64,000 nt of DNA from Microcoleus sp. AS-A8 (GCA_039962225.1 JAMPKV010000001.1:744001-808000), one strand, 5' to 3'. Shown: positions 9,074 through 18,108, numbered from the stretch's first letter. The notes: generated from the letters alone by a model not told the origin. Program-made: numbers and translations.

Positions 9074-10290
9074 TGAAACGTCGAGTAGCGAAAGTTAGGC
9101 TCTATCCAACAAACGAACAGCAACAATCGCTAGCCAAAGCGTTTGGTTGTAGTCGTTGGTGGTGGAATTTCGCACTCAATAAAACGATTCAAACCTACCA
9201 AGAGACAGGAAAAGGGTTGTCAGACAAGGCGCTTAATGCGCTTCTGCCATCGCTCAAAAAAGAATACGAGTGGTTAAAAGAGACTTATTCACAGGTATAT
9301 CAATCAACCACTCGTAATTTGTCTAGAGCGTTCCTCAATTTCTTTGAAAAGCATGCGGCTTTTCCTCGTTTCAAATCTAGAAAAGCTAGACAGTCTATTC
9401 AATACCCTCAGAGTATCAAGATTGAAGGAAACTGTCTTAAAGTTCCTTTTATTGGTTTGATTGAGGCTAAAATTCACAGGTTATTTGAGGGTGGAATTAA
9501 GACTGTCACAATATCAAAAGACCCATCAGGCAAATACTTTGCATCTATCTTGTTTGAAGTGGAAGGTGATGAACCTGAAGTTTCAACTGAAGGTAAGGTC
9601 GCAGGTATTGATTTAGGAATAAAAGATTTTGCCATTGTTCATAATGGTGAAAAAACCTCTAAGTTTGCTAACCCTAAGCATTTAGCTAAATACGAACGCA
9701 ACTTAGCTCGAAAACAGGCTAACTTAGCCAGAAAGCAGAAGGGGAGCAAGTCTAGAGAGAAGGCAAGAAGGCTTGCGGCTAGAGTATACGAACGAGTTAG
9801 AAATGTCCGTCAAGATTTTCTCCATAAGCTTTCACGGAAGTTAGTTGACGAGAACCAAGTCATCGTAGTGGAGAACCTCAATGTCAAGGGCATGGTTCGC
9901 AACCACAATCTAGCCAAGGCTATTTCTGATGTTGGCTGGGGCATGTTTGTCAATTTCTTAGATTACAAGCTGGAACGTAAGGGTGGAAAGCTTATAGAAA
10001 TTGATAGATGGTTTCCTAGTTCCAAACTCTGCTCAAAGTGTCTCTATCAAATGTCGGAGATGCCATTAGATGTCCGTAGTTGGACTTGTCCGAATTGCGG
10101 CACTCATCATGATAGAGACGAAAATGCAGCAAGAAACATAAGAGCAGAGGGTATCAGATTGTTATGGGCGTTGGGAACCAGCGCTCCTGCGGCAGGAGGA
10201 GATGTAAGACCAAAACTTGGACGCAAGCCCAAGCAAAGGCATTCTCTCGTGATTGTCGAAGCCCCCACTATATTCGGTACTCCGACTTAG
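9073..10290 (+). CDS. tnpB: TnpB, RNA-guided endonuclease of an IS200/IS605-type element
   Basis: A 405-residue TnpB with helix-turn-helix-like N-terminus and a RuvC-like nuclease domain. The catalytic acids are visible: D180 (GIDLGIKDF), E267 (VVENLNVKGM) and D349 (HHDRDENAARN). The zinc finger has C320-x2-C323 and C339-x2-C342. The nuclease looks intact. The reading frame runs on into the right-end hairpin (stop at 10288), as is usual when the omegaRNA overlaps the 3' end of tnpB. No tnpA transposase gene accompanies it, so it is an IS1341-like, probably non-autonomous copy. The ATG overlaps the stop of the preceding open frame. Confidence 0.9.
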   Translation: MKRRVAKVRLYPTNEQQQSLAKAFGCSRWWWNFALNKTIQTYQETGKGLSDKALNALLPSLKKEYEWLKETYSQVYQSTTRNLSRAFLNFFEKHAAFPRFKSRKARQSIQYPQSIKIEGNCLKVPFIGLIEAKIHRLFEGGIKTVTISKDPSGKYFASILFEVEGDEPEVSTEGKVAGIDLGIKDFAIVHNGEKTSKFANPKHLAKYERNLARKQANLARKQKGSKSREKARRLAARVYERVRNVRQDFLHKLSRKLVDENQVIVVENLNVKGMVRNHNLAKAISDVGWGMFVNFLDYKLERKGGKLIEIDRWFPSSKLCSKCLYQMSEMPLDVRSWTCPNCGTHHDRDENAARNIRAEGIRLLWALGTSAPAAGGDVRPKLGRKPKQRHSLVIVEAPTIFGTPT

Positions 10291-10304
10291 TGGGGGTAGT
10301 TCAC
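10262..10304 (+). other. Right end of TnpB element / predicted omegaRNA 3' end
   Basis: CCCCCACTA (10262) pairs with TAGTGGGGG (10288) across a 17-nt loop, followed by TAGTTCAC. The same end motif, GGGGTAGTTTAC, closes the second tnpB copy on the minus strand at 24766. By analogy with TnpB systems, the guide segment would begin right after base 10304. Confidence 0.6.
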
Positions 10305-10336
10305 GAGGCGTCTGTACTCTCGTTTAGCTTTTGCGA

Positions 10337-11107
10337 ATGTTTGAACTAGATTTTAGGGCATTTCTTCAGTCTTTCCTGAGCTTTGGCAAAAAGCTGATTG
10401 CTGCTCATTGGCGCTCTTTGCTCATTCTATTTATTGGTGTCTACTTACCCTTACAAGTTTTTGGGGAGCTAGCAGAAGAAGTTTGGGAAAATGAAGGCGG
10501 CTTTCCTTGGGATGTGCCTATTCTGCTGGCGGTTCATAGCACATCCTCAACCCAAATGGATGGTTTCGCTACCATCCTGACGAAGCTAGGGGTATTTTGG
10601 GGCGTGTTTCCCGTCGCTAGTGTGATCGGGCTAGTATTATTGCTGCGGCGACGGTGGCGATCGCTAACTTATTTACTCACCACTCTCTTCGGCAGCATCA
10701 TCATTAACCGCACCGCCAAAGTATTATTACATCGAGTTCGTCCCCACCTATGGTCATCACCCGCTCCAGAGTTGGACTACGGATTCCCTAGTGGTCATGC
10801 CATGTCGAGTATGACACTGGTAGCGGCGTTGATCATTCTGAGTTGGAACAGCCGTTGGCGCTTTCCCGTTTGGTTGATTGGAAGCGTATTTGTGCTTTCC
10901 ATTGGCTGGACACGTCTTTATCTAGGAGTTCACTATCCCAGTGATATTCTCGCCGGATGGATGGTTTCGATTGCTTGGGCGATTGGGGTGAGTTTACTGA
11001 TTAGACCCCATTTAACTAAACCCGTGGTTGCACAGGATGGAGAACCGGCTCATGCCGATCAGCTAACACCGAGGGAACAAGAGGCTGTAACGGAGAAAAC
11101 TAAGTAG
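10337..11107 (+). CDS. PAP2-family membrane phosphatase
   Basis: A 256-residue integral membrane lipid phosphatase (type 2 phosphatidic acid phosphatase). The three signature motifs are present: K...RVRP (KVLLHRVRP), PSGH (GFPSGHAMSS) and the R...H...D motif (TRLYLGVHYPSDILAGW). About five or six hydrophobic segments surround them. Likely substrates are phosphatidate or undecaprenyl/isoprenyl pyrophosphates; the sequence does not say which. The ATG at 10337 is used, with TTG at 10331 as an alternative. The gene begins only 33 bp after the tnpB element's end, so the insertion may have replaced its original promoter. Confidence 0.85.
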   Translation: MFELDFRAFLQSFLSFGKKLIAAHWRSLLILFIGVYLPLQVFGELAEEVWENEGGFPWDVPILLAVHSTSSTQMDGFATILTKLGVFWGVFPVASVIGLVLLLRRRWRSLTYLLTTLFGSIIINRTAKVLLHRVRPHLWSSPAPELDYGFPSGHAMSSMTLVAALIILSWNSRWRFPVWLIGSVFVLSIGWTRLYLGVHYPSDILAGWMVSIAWAIGVSLLIRPHLTKPVVAQDGEPAHADQLTPREQEAVTEKTK

Positions 11108-11147
11108 AGATTTCCACCACGTTCTTGCACTCTACCGGAGCAACCTT

Positions 11148-11948
11148 ATGAGACAAACCATCATTCAGGTCGATGCTTTCACTGATACACCCTTCGCCGG
11201 AAACCCGGCGGCTGTTTGTGTTTTGCCGGCTCCCCAGGATGGAGACTGGATGCAAAACGTAGCCAGGGAGATGAATTTATCAGAGACGGCTTTTCTCGTC
11301 AGGCAGGACGATGGCTTCCATTTACGTTGGTTTACCCCTACCGTAGAAGTGCCGCTTTGTGGTCATGCCACCCTAGCAAGTGCTCATGTCTTGTGGTCAG
11401 AAGGACATTTGCCATCGGATGCAGTGGCTCGTTTTTACACCAAAAGTGGCTTACTCATCGCCCAGCGCCAAGGAGATTGGATTGAACTCGATTTTCCGGC
11501 CAATCGCTCAGAAGCAATAATCCCCCCTCCCGAACTCTCTCAAGCTTTGGGTGTGCCGATCAAATCAGTTTTTCAGACGGCTTTGGACTATTTGGTCGAA
11601 GTAGAGTCTGAAGAATGGGTGCGGCAAATGCAACCCAATTTCCAGCAACTCAAAAGCCTGCACCATGGCAGAGTCATTGTCACCAGCTCTTCTAGCGAAG
11701 ATTCGGATTATGATTTTATTTCTCGCTTCTTTGCACCTGGCGTAGGCATTGATGAAGACCCAGTAACGGGAGCCGCTCATTGCTGCCTTGCTCCCTTCTG
11801 GCGCGATCGCCTCAGTAAGGATGAGTTTTTAGCTTATCAGGCATCCAGTCGAGGTGGGGTGGTGAAAGTGCGCTATACGGGGAGCGATCGCGTTTTTCTC
11901 GCAGGACAAGCCGTTACCGTGCTGCGAGGCGAATTAATCGCCACTTGA
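11148..11948 (+). CDS. PhzF-family isomerase/epimerase
   Basis: A 266-residue protein with the diaminopimelate-epimerase-like PhzF fold. The N-terminal signature (QVDAFTDTPFAGNPAAVC), the catalytic glutamate E46 in NLSETAFL, FTPTVEVPLCGHATLA and the C-terminal DPVTGAAHCCLAP glycine-rich motif are all seen. PhzF itself isomerises DHHA in phenazine synthesis, but most members are of unknown substrate, and nothing else here suggests phenazines. Its TGA overlaps the ATG of the next gene (TGATG), so the two are probably translationally coupled. A PAP2 gene precedes it by 40 bp. Confidence 0.85.
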   Translation: MRQTIIQVDAFTDTPFAGNPAAVCVLPAPQDGDWMQNVAREMNLSETAFLVRQDDGFHLRWFTPTVEVPLCGHATLASAHVLWSEGHLPSDAVARFYTKSGLLIAQRQGDWIELDFPANRSEAIIPPPELSQALGVPIKSVFQTALDYLVEVESEEWVRQMQPNFQQLKSLHHGRVIVTSSSSEDSDYDFISRFFAPGVGIDEDPVTGAAHCCLAPFWRDRLSKDEFLAYQASSRGGVVKVRYTGSDRVFLAGQAVTVLRGELIAT

Positions 11949-13243
11949 TGGGGGAATGGAGAACAGCCAACGTGAACATTCAACAAGCGTTTAATGCCGC
12001 CGCCGCCGATTATGACCGATTAAGGCGCATCCTGATTCCGTGCTTTGAGGATTTTTACAGAACAGCAGTTGAAATTATCCCTTTTGATCGCAGTGCAGCC
12101 CTAAAGATACTTGATTTGGGCGCAGGAACAGGTCTTTATTCAGGTATGGTTCAGGCACTCTTCCCGAATGCCGAGTTCACGCTGATCGACTTAGCCCCTG
12201 AGATGTTAGAAAAGGCGAAGAGCCGATTTAGCCAGATGGGGAAGTCCCCAAAAATCCTGATGGGTGATTATGTCGAGAGTGATTGGGAAAGCCCATATAA
12301 CCTTGTGATTTCCGGTTTATCCATCCATCATCTGTCCGACTCGGATAAAAAGCGTCTTTATCAGCGGATTTATCAAGCGCTGAAGCCTGGGGGTATGTTC
12401 GTCAATGCCGACCAAGTTTTGGGTAAGACACCCGAATTAGAGAAGCGCTATCGACAACAGTGGCTCGATTCAGTCCGTACCCTCGGTATTTCAGAGGAGG
12501 AACTCAAAGCCGCCCAAAAACGCATGGAATACGATCGCATGGCAACCCTTGAGGCACAATTGGGTTGGCTGGAAGCGGCAGGTTTCCAAGATGTGGATTG
12601 CTGCTACAAAAATTTCAGCTTTGCCGTTTTTGGGGGATATCGCCCTGCTCAGTTAGAGGTTAAAAACAATCTTCAACAACCCACCCTCCAGACTCAACGG
12701 CTCATTCTACGTCCCTTCACCCTAGCAGATGCACCAGATGTGCAACGGTTAGCGGGCGCACGCGAAATTGCTGCCATGACGCTCTCAATTCCCCATCCTT
12801 ACAAAGATGGTATGGCTCAGGAGTGGATTAACACCCATTCAACTGCATTGGAGCAGGGAAGAGTCGTCAACTTTGCGATCGCCCTCCGGGCGGTGCCTTC
12901 GGCAATCGCCCTGTGTGAGAGTGGAGAACTGTGTGGAGCGCTCGGATTAGGCATCGATGCCGATAATAACCAGGCTGAACTCGGCTACTGGCTTGGCAAA
13001 CCCTATTGGGGACAGGGCTACTGCACCGAAGCCGCTAGAGCCGTGGTGAGATATGGCTTTGAGGTACTTGCCTTACATCGCATTCATTCTGCCCACTTTC
13101 CCCACAATCTAGCATCAGGACGAGTGATGCAGAAGATTGGGATGCACTACGAGGGATGCCGCCGCCAACATATACGCAAGTGGGAAAAGTTTGAAGACCT
13201 TGTACAGTATGGCATCCTCAAAAGTGACTGGTTGCAGCAGTGA
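11948..13243 (+). CDS. SAM methyltransferase - GNAT acetyltransferase fusion
   Basis: A 431-residue two-domain protein. Residues about 10-235 are a class I SAM-dependent methyltransferase with motif I LDLGAGTGLYSG, the acidic LIDLAPEML and a GLSIHHLSDSD segment. Residues about 245-431 are a RimJ/RimL-type GNAT acetyltransferase (LQTQRLILRPFTLADAPDV, ELGYWLGKPYWGQGYCTEAA, ASGRVMQKIGM). Substrates are unknown. The ATG overlaps the phzF stop; GTG at 11972 with GGAGA 9 nt upstream is an equally good start. The acetyltransferase part contains a 27-bp tandem-flanked insertion in frame (see repeat at 12878). Fusion of these two activities in one chain is unusual. Confidence 0.8.
   Translation: MGEWRTANVNIQQAFNAAAADYDRLRRILIPCFEDFYRTAVEIIPFDRSAALKILDLGAGTGLYSGMVQALFPNAEFTLIDLAPEMLEKAKSRFSQMGKSPKILMGDYVESDWESPYNLVISGLSIHHLSDSDKKRLYQRIYQALKPGGMFVNADQVLGKTPELEKRYRQQWLDSVRTLGISEEELKAAQKRMEYDRMATLEAQLGWLEAAGFQDVDCCYKNFSFAVFGGYRPAQLEVKNNLQQPTLQTQRLILRPFTLADAPDVQRLAGAREIAAMTLSIPHPYKDGMAQEWINTHSTALEQGRVVNFAIALRAVPSAIALCESGELCGALGLGIDADNNQAELGYWLGKPYWGQGYCTEAARAVVRYGFEVLALHRIHSAHFPHNLASGRVMQKIGMHYEGCRRQHIRKWEKFEDLVQYGILKSDWLQQ
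12878..12912. repeat. In-frame 27-bp HIP1-associated duplication
   Basis: ATCGCCCT occurs at 12878 and again at 12905, exactly 27 bp apart, with CCGGGCGGTGCCTTCGGCA between. The first copy is part of GCGATCGC. The unit adds nine residues inside the acetyltransferase beta-sheet without breaking the frame. Confidence 0.55.
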
Positions 13244-13471
13244 AAGGAAAACCATGAGGGCTTAGGGCGTCGGGGGGAGAGGAAAGAGTTTTTCATTCCA
13301 GCCTTCGTGCGTTGTGATACCTCCCCTCTCGCTAAAATTTCCGGAATGACCAGCCCCTAATTGGTAGTTAAATTTTGTTACGATAAATTGGGATATTCAG
13401 CCATTGGCGACTCCACCCTCGTCTGTCGCTGATCACGAAACCTACTGCAATTGTCCTTGGAGACACTCCTA

Positions 13472-15169
13472 ATGCTGCGACTCGAACATATTAGTAAAAT
13501 TTACCCTACAGGCGAAGTCCTCAAGGATGTCAACTGGGAAGTCAAAGTAGGCGATCGCATTGGACTCGTCGGCGTTAACGGCGCAGGCAAATCCACCCAA
13601 CTGAAAATCATTGCTGGGGAGATGGAACCCACGGCGGGAGAAATTATCCGTCCCGCTAGCTTACACATCGCTTACCTCACCCAAGAATTTGAAGTCGATC
13701 CGACGCGCACCGTTCGCGAAGAATTTTGGACGGTGTTTAAGGAAGCGAACGCTGTGCAGCATTCGATGACGCAGGTGCAGCGACAGATGGAAACGGCTAA
13801 TCCAGAAGAACTAGACCGACTGATCCACAAACTAGACAAACTCCAGCGCCACTTTGAAGCCTTAGATGGCTATGGATTAGAGGCTCAAATTGAGAAGATT
13901 TTGCCAGAAATGGGATTTGAGCCAGAAGATGGCGATCGCCTCGTGAGTGCGTTCAGTGGCGGTTGGCAGATGCGGATGAGTTTGGGCAAAATCTTGCTGC
14001 AAAAACCCGACCTCTTGCTGCTAGACGAGCCAACAAACCATCTGGATTTAGAAACCATTGAATGGCTGGAAACTTACCTGAAGGGTCTAAAAACCCCAAT
14101 GGTTATTGTTTCCCATGACCGGGAGTTTCTGGATCGCCTGTGTACCCAAATTGTCGAAACTGAACGCGGTGTCTCGACGACATACCTGGGTAACTACTCT
14201 GCTTATTTGCAACAGAAAGCTGAGATGCAGGAAGCTCAACTGAGTGCTTATGAGCGTCAGCAAAAGGAACTGGAGAAGCAGCAAGTCTTTGTGGATCGTT
14301 TCCGCGCTAGCGCCACCCGCAGCACCCAGGCGAAAAGCCGCGAGAAACAATTAGACAAAATTGAGCGAATTGAAGCGCCAACCAATAGCTTAAAAACCCT
14401 GCACTTCCGCTTTCCCCCGGCACCTCGCAGTGGTTTGGAGGTGGTGAAAATCAAAGACTTAGTTCATGCCTATGATGACAAGATTCTGTTCTTAGGAGCC
14501 GATTTACTGATTGAACGTGGCGATCGCGTGGCGTTTCTCGGTCCTAATGGTGCGGGTAAATCGACCCTGCTCCATTTAATTATGGGCATGGAACAACCCA
14601 CGGAAGGGACGGTTCAATTGGGTCAACATAATGTCCTTCCGGGTTACTTCGAGCAAAATCAAGCCGAAGCTCTGGATTTAAACAAAACCGTCATGCAAAC
14701 GATCCATGATGAGGTGCCGGATTGGAAAAACGAGGAAGTTCGCACCTTATTAGGACGGTTTTTGTTTAGTGGTGAGACGGTGTTTAAAAAAGTTGAGTCC
14801 CTGAGTGGGGGAGAAAAAGCGCGTCTTGCTTTGGCTAAAATGCTTTTACGTCCCGCTAATTTACTGATGTTGGATGAGCCGACCAATCACCTGGATATTC
14901 CTGCGAAAGAAATGCTGGAAGAAGCGATCCAGAATTATGATGGTACGGTGCTGATTGTCTCCCACGACCGTTATTTCATTTCCAAAGTGGCTACCAAAAT
15001 TGTGGAAATCCGAGAGGGTGAATTTCGCCCCTATTTGGGAGATTACCACTATTATTTAGATAAAATCGCGGAAGAAAAACAGCAAGCCAAACTAGCTGCG
15101 ATCGCCGCCGAAAAAGCCGCGAAAAAAGCGGCAAAAGCCTCGAAAAAAGCTGACACCAAACGCCGCTAA
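13472..15169 (+). CDS. ABC-F family ATPase (ribosome-associated)
   Basis: A 565-residue protein with two ABC ATPase domains and no membrane segments: Walker A GVNGAGKST and GPNGAGKST, signatures FSGGWQMRM and LSGGEKARL, Walker B LLLLDEPTNHLD and LLMLDEPTNHLD. The inter-domain linker is highly charged, and a Lys/Ala-rich tail of about 30 residues follows. ABC-F proteins bind the ribosome E-site and regulate translation or rescue stalled ribosomes rather than transport. The ATG at 13472 gives the standard MLRLEHISK beginning. A long hairpin with a T-run at 15201 probably ends the transcript. Confidence 0.9.
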   Translation: MLRLEHISKIYPTGEVLKDVNWEVKVGDRIGLVGVNGAGKSTQLKIIAGEMEPTAGEIIRPASLHIAYLTQEFEVDPTRTVREEFWTVFKEANAVQHSMTQVQRQMETANPEELDRLIHKLDKLQRHFEALDGYGLEAQIEKILPEMGFEPEDGDRLVSAFSGGWQMRMSLGKILLQKPDLLLLDEPTNHLDLETIEWLETYLKGLKTPMVIVSHDREFLDRLCTQIVETERGVSTTYLGNYSAYLQQKAEMQEAQLSAYERQQKELEKQQVFVDRFRASATRSTQAKSREKQLDKIERIEAPTNSLKTLHFRFPPAPRSGLEVVKIKDLVHAYDDKILFLGADLLIERGDRVAFLGPNGAGKSTLLHLIMGMEQPTEGTVQLGQHNVLPGYFEQNQAEALDLNKTVMQTIHDEVPDWKNEEVRTLLGRFLFSGETVFKKVESLSGGEKARLALAKMLLRPANLLMLDEPTNHLDIPAKEMLEEAIQNYDGTVLIVSHDRYFISKVATKIVEIREGEFRPYLGDYHYYLDKIAEEKQQAKLAAIAAEKAAKKAAKASKKADTKRR

Positions 15170-15200
15170 TCTTTAATATTTTGTGGAATCTAGTCCTCAA

Positions 15201-15254
15201 AATAGGGGGTAAGCCTTCCGCAGCACGACGTGAAGATACCCCCTATTATTTTTT
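15201..15254 (+). terminator. Terminator-like hairpin after ABC-F gene
   Basis: AATAGGGGGTA and TACCCCCTATT form a perfect 11-bp stem over a 25-nt loop, followed by ATTTTTT. The loop is long for an intrinsic terminator, but the T-run and position 32 bp after the stop fit. Confidence 0.6.
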
Positions 15255-15309
15255 CCAGCCTATACAAGAGATTTTGCGTGTTAGTCTTACCTTTGATGTA
15301 GCTATCCCG

Positions 15310-15570
15310 CTAATGCCGAAACGCACCTTCATAAGGAGAAGCACAAAGCCACTTCTCCATTGCAGAAAGCGGAAGCACAATCGGCCAAAAGATTGTTGCT
15401 AGTGCCAATACTTTTAAACACAAGCGTTTTTCTGACTCCGACAAGCTAGTATCCTGCCTAAAACGTTGAAACCAGTTAGCAAAGCATTGGATCGCTTTGC
15501 TAACATAAAGTGCAGTCAGAATTAGGGATAATTCTTGATAGCTTGCTGCGTCGATTATACACATCGACAT
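15310..15570 (-). CDS. Small hydrophobic protein, hypothetical
   Basis: An 86-residue protein with two hydrophobic segments: about 14-30 (LSLILTALYVSKAIQCF) and about 53-70 (VLALATIFWPIVLPLSAM), separated by a charged linker rich in Arg, Asp and Ser. The layout and the FWPIV...PLS motif resemble small membrane proteins common in cyanobacteria. AAAGGG lies 5 nt before the ATG on the minus strand, supporting translation. It is alone, converging on the ABC-F gene. The function is unknown. Confidence 0.55.
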   Translation of the reverse strand: MSMCIIDAASYQELSLILTALYVSKAIQCFANWFQRFRQDTSLSESEKRLCLKVLALATIFWPIVLPLSAMEKWLCASPYEGAFRH

Positions 15571-15959
15571 AATACCCTTTAATAGTTTGGTTGTCTTGAC
15601 GATAGACTTTAGGCTTTTAAAAAGCCCATAGGCACCCTTCGAGCAAAGGTCTCAGGCAGACAATTAGCGACTTTGTTTTGAGTTTGCTCTACATCTATAA
15701 GATATAAGATATTCCTCTTAAAAAGGAATCATAGCCGTTCTCAACTGGAGTGATAGACACAATGGCAGGGGCATAAGGCTGTGCGCCTCTATGCCTGTAC
15801 CTCATCCAATCGAGAAGGCTATATGGCAATGAGTAGAGTAATAATCCTAAGAATATTAATTTAATTAAAAATGTGCTTTATGATACAATTTATTCATTAA
15901 ATTTAATGAAAGCTTCCGGAAAGCGATGAGAAGTTTAGCAGAAAACGCTTTTCCCGCTA
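15571..15959. other. Intergenic region upstream of hflX
   Basis: About 390 bp without a credible gene. It holds an AT-rich promoter-like part (15830-15910), a GGCATA-rich imperfect palindrome near 15764-15793 and the perfect palindrome listed at 15895. Confidence 0.5.
15895..15908. promoter_or_regulatory. Perfect 14-bp palindrome, possible operator
   Basis: CATTAAATTTAATG is its own reverse complement and lies just after a TATGAT box (15879-15884) in the region upstream of hflX. An operator role is inferred from position and symmetry only. Confidence 0.4.
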
Positions 15960-17786
15960 TTGCCCTCATCTAGGTATAGATGCGGTGTCGGAGTGTTTCT
16001 GTACAATAGAAATCGATGGATTCAGGAGCCAGGTAACTGGTCAGAAACGCCTATCGAGACTATCTACGGGAATCTTCAGGGTTTAAAGTCCAGCCAACTC
16101 AAGCAGCTCCAACGGCTGTATCAGCAGCGCTTACCGAGCGATAGCTTGACAACACCAGAGTTTGCCCAACGACTGGCCGCCATCAGCACGGACATCAAAC
16201 AACCGGTGTGTACCTACATCAATCGCCGGGGACAGGTGATTCGCGTGGGAGTCGGTACTCCCTCTCAGACGAAAATCCCGCCGTTGGAATTGCCCCGCTA
16301 CGGCGCAGAACGACTGTCGGGCATTCGCTGTCTTGCCACTCAGCTTAAGTCAGAAACTCCGAAAGAAGCGGCCTTAACCGCCATGGTGATTCAACGACTC
16401 GATGCTTTAGTGGTACTGACGGTTACAGAATCAGGATTTGAGCGGCGGGGAGGGGGTGCTACCGGTTATGTCAAAGAGACTTACTTAGTTCACTTACTTC
16501 CTCCCACGGAGCAAGGAGTGCAAAATCCAGATGACCGCCCTCTAGCAACTGGCGTTGAACAGAGCTGGAGTGTGTCGCCACCCCTAAGCTTGGATATACT
16601 GACCAAGCAGGATTTCCTGGAGTTGGTCGAAGGGCTAGAATCTGAGTTCCGGCGAGAATTTGTTGCACAACAGGTTGATGTCGATCAAGACCGAGTGCTG
16701 ATCGTTGGGTTGATGACGGACGAGACGACTAAAGAGCGATTTGAGGATGGCTTAGCAGAAATCGCCCGGTTGGTGGAAACGGCAGGGGGAGAGGTATTAC
16801 AGACGATGCGGCAGAAGCGATCGCGTCCGCATCCTCAAACCGTGGTTGGGGCTGGTAAAGTTCAGGAAATTGCCCTCATCGTTCAAACTCTAGGAGCTAA
16901 TCTCGTCGTGTTTGACCGCGACCTCTCACCAGCTCAAGTCCGCAACCTAGAATTGGAAACTGGTGTCCGGGTCGTAGACCGTACTGAAGTCATTTTGGAT
17001 ATCTTCGCCCAACGCGCCCAATCCCGCGCCGGAAAATTGCAGGTAGAACTGGCTCAGCTCGAATACATGCTGCCCCGTCTCACAGGACGCGGTCAGGCGA
17101 TGTCACGGTTAGGGGGCGGTATCGGAACACGCGGCCCCGGTGAAACAAAACTGGAAACGGAACGCCGAGCGATTCAGCGTCGAATCAACCGACTCCAACA
17201 GGAAGTGAACCAGTTGCAAGCCCATCGTTCCCGCTTGCGGCAGCGGCGTCAGCGACAGGAAGTTACTACGATTGCAGTCGTCGGTTATACCAATGCTGGA
17301 AAATCCACCCTGTTGAATACACTCACTAATGCTGAGGTCTACACAGCTGACCAGTTGTTTGCGACCCTTGACCCCACCACACGACGCTTACCCATTCCCA
17401 ATGCCGTGACCGGTGAACCGATGGAAATTCTGCTAACCGATACCGTCGGATTTATCCACGAACTCCCTCCCCCTTTAGTGGATTCCTTCCGTGCCACTTT
17501 AGAAGAAGTTACAGAAGCCGACGCGCTGCTTCATTTGGTGGATTTATCTCATCCGGCATGGCAAAGTCACATCCGCTCGGTGATGACCATTTTGTCGGAG
17601 ATGCCCGTTACACCGGGCCCGATTTTGGTGGCGTTTAATAAAATTGACCAGGTAGATAGTGAAACCTTGACGCTGGCTCAAGACGAATTTCCTCAAGGCG
17701 TATTCGTTTCCGCCAGTGAGCGGTTCGGACTGGAAACACTGCGTCAAAAATTAGCTCAGTTAGTTCATTACGCCCTCAATCCTTAG
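15960..17786 (+). CDS. hflX: GTPase HflX
   Basis: A ribosome-associated GTPase of 608 residues in this frame. It has the HflX N-terminal domain (VVGAGKVQEIALIVQ; RDLSPAQVRNLE), the glycine-rich linker SRLGGGIGTRGPGETKLE, then the G domain: G1 GYTNAGKST, G3 DTVGFIHELP, G4 NKID. HflX splits or rescues stalled 70S ribosomes, typically under stress. The start is uncertain: TTG 15960 and GTG 15993 have no clear ribosome site. Homologues often start at ETIYGNLQGLK, which lies near 16053 here but has no ATG. The N-terminal 30 residues should be treated as doubtful. Confidence 0.9.
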   Translation: MPSSRYRCGVGVFLYNRNRWIQEPGNWSETPIETIYGNLQGLKSSQLKQLQRLYQQRLPSDSLTTPEFAQRLAAISTDIKQPVCTYINRRGQVIRVGVGTPSQTKIPPLELPRYGAERLSGIRCLATQLKSETPKEAALTAMVIQRLDALVVLTVTESGFERRGGGATGYVKETYLVHLLPPTEQGVQNPDDRPLATGVEQSWSVSPPLSLDILTKQDFLELVEGLESEFRREFVAQQVDVDQDRVLIVGLMTDETTKERFEDGLAEIARLVETAGGEVLQTMRQKRSRPHPQTVVGAGKVQEIALIVQTLGANLVVFDRDLSPAQVRNLELETGVRVVDRTEVILDIFAQRAQSRAGKLQVELAQLEYMLPRLTGRGQAMSRLGGGIGTRGPGETKLETERRAIQRRINRLQQEVNQLQAHRSRLRQRRQRQEVTTIAVVGYTNAGKSTLLNTLTNAEVYTADQLFATLDPTTRRLPIPNAVTGEPMEILLTDTVGFIHELPPPLVDSFRATLEEVTEADALLHLVDLSHPAWQSHIRSVMTILSEMPVTPGPILVAFNKIDQVDSETLTLAQDEFPQGVFVSASERFGLETLRQKLAQLVHYALNP

Positions 17787-17928
17787 TCATATGCTTGCCA
17801 TGGCTCAGTCAAAAGAGATATTTTGCCTTTGTGAGAGTGTAGAATTAACGGTTATGGTCGTCCGCACCTCGTAGAGCTGACAATGGCACCAATGTTGCCA
17901 AAAAGTCAGTTTTTTCGTTTTTGCCCAG

Positions 17929-18096
17929 ATGACAGACAAGAAAAATCTTTTGCGGATGGGTGATACCATAAATTACCTTGACCCGATGAGAGATGATTTC
18001 AGGGGTCAGTTATCCAAATGTGCTTTGGATTGGGAAAGGCGTATTACTCGTGGTATTGCCACTCTTAATCCATCAGGCCAACCTAAAAAAGTCTAA
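17929..18096 (+). CDS. Possible 55-residue protein
   Basis: An ATG-started frame of 55 codons (MTDKKNLLRMGDTINYLDP... ending NPSGQPKKV) fills most of the 320-bp gap between hflX and the HD-GYP-like gene. The composition looks protein-like (Trp, Tyr, mixed charge, Pro near both ends), but no ribosome site is evident. I do not recognise it. It could be a genuine small protein or a leftover fragment. Confidence 0.35.
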   Translation: MTDKKNLLRMGDTINYLDPMRDDFRGQLSKCALDWERRITRGIATLNPSGQPKKV

Positions 18097-18108
18097 CTTT
18101 ACAGTTTG

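Noticed and set aside
13472-15169. ABC transporter ATPase
   Set aside because: Two ABC domains without membrane partners and the ABC-F linker point to a ribosome-binding ABC-F protein.
15181-15402. Plus-strand frame of 73 codons after the ABC-F gene
   Set aside because: It runs through the terminator hairpin and is antisense to the better-supported small membrane protein.
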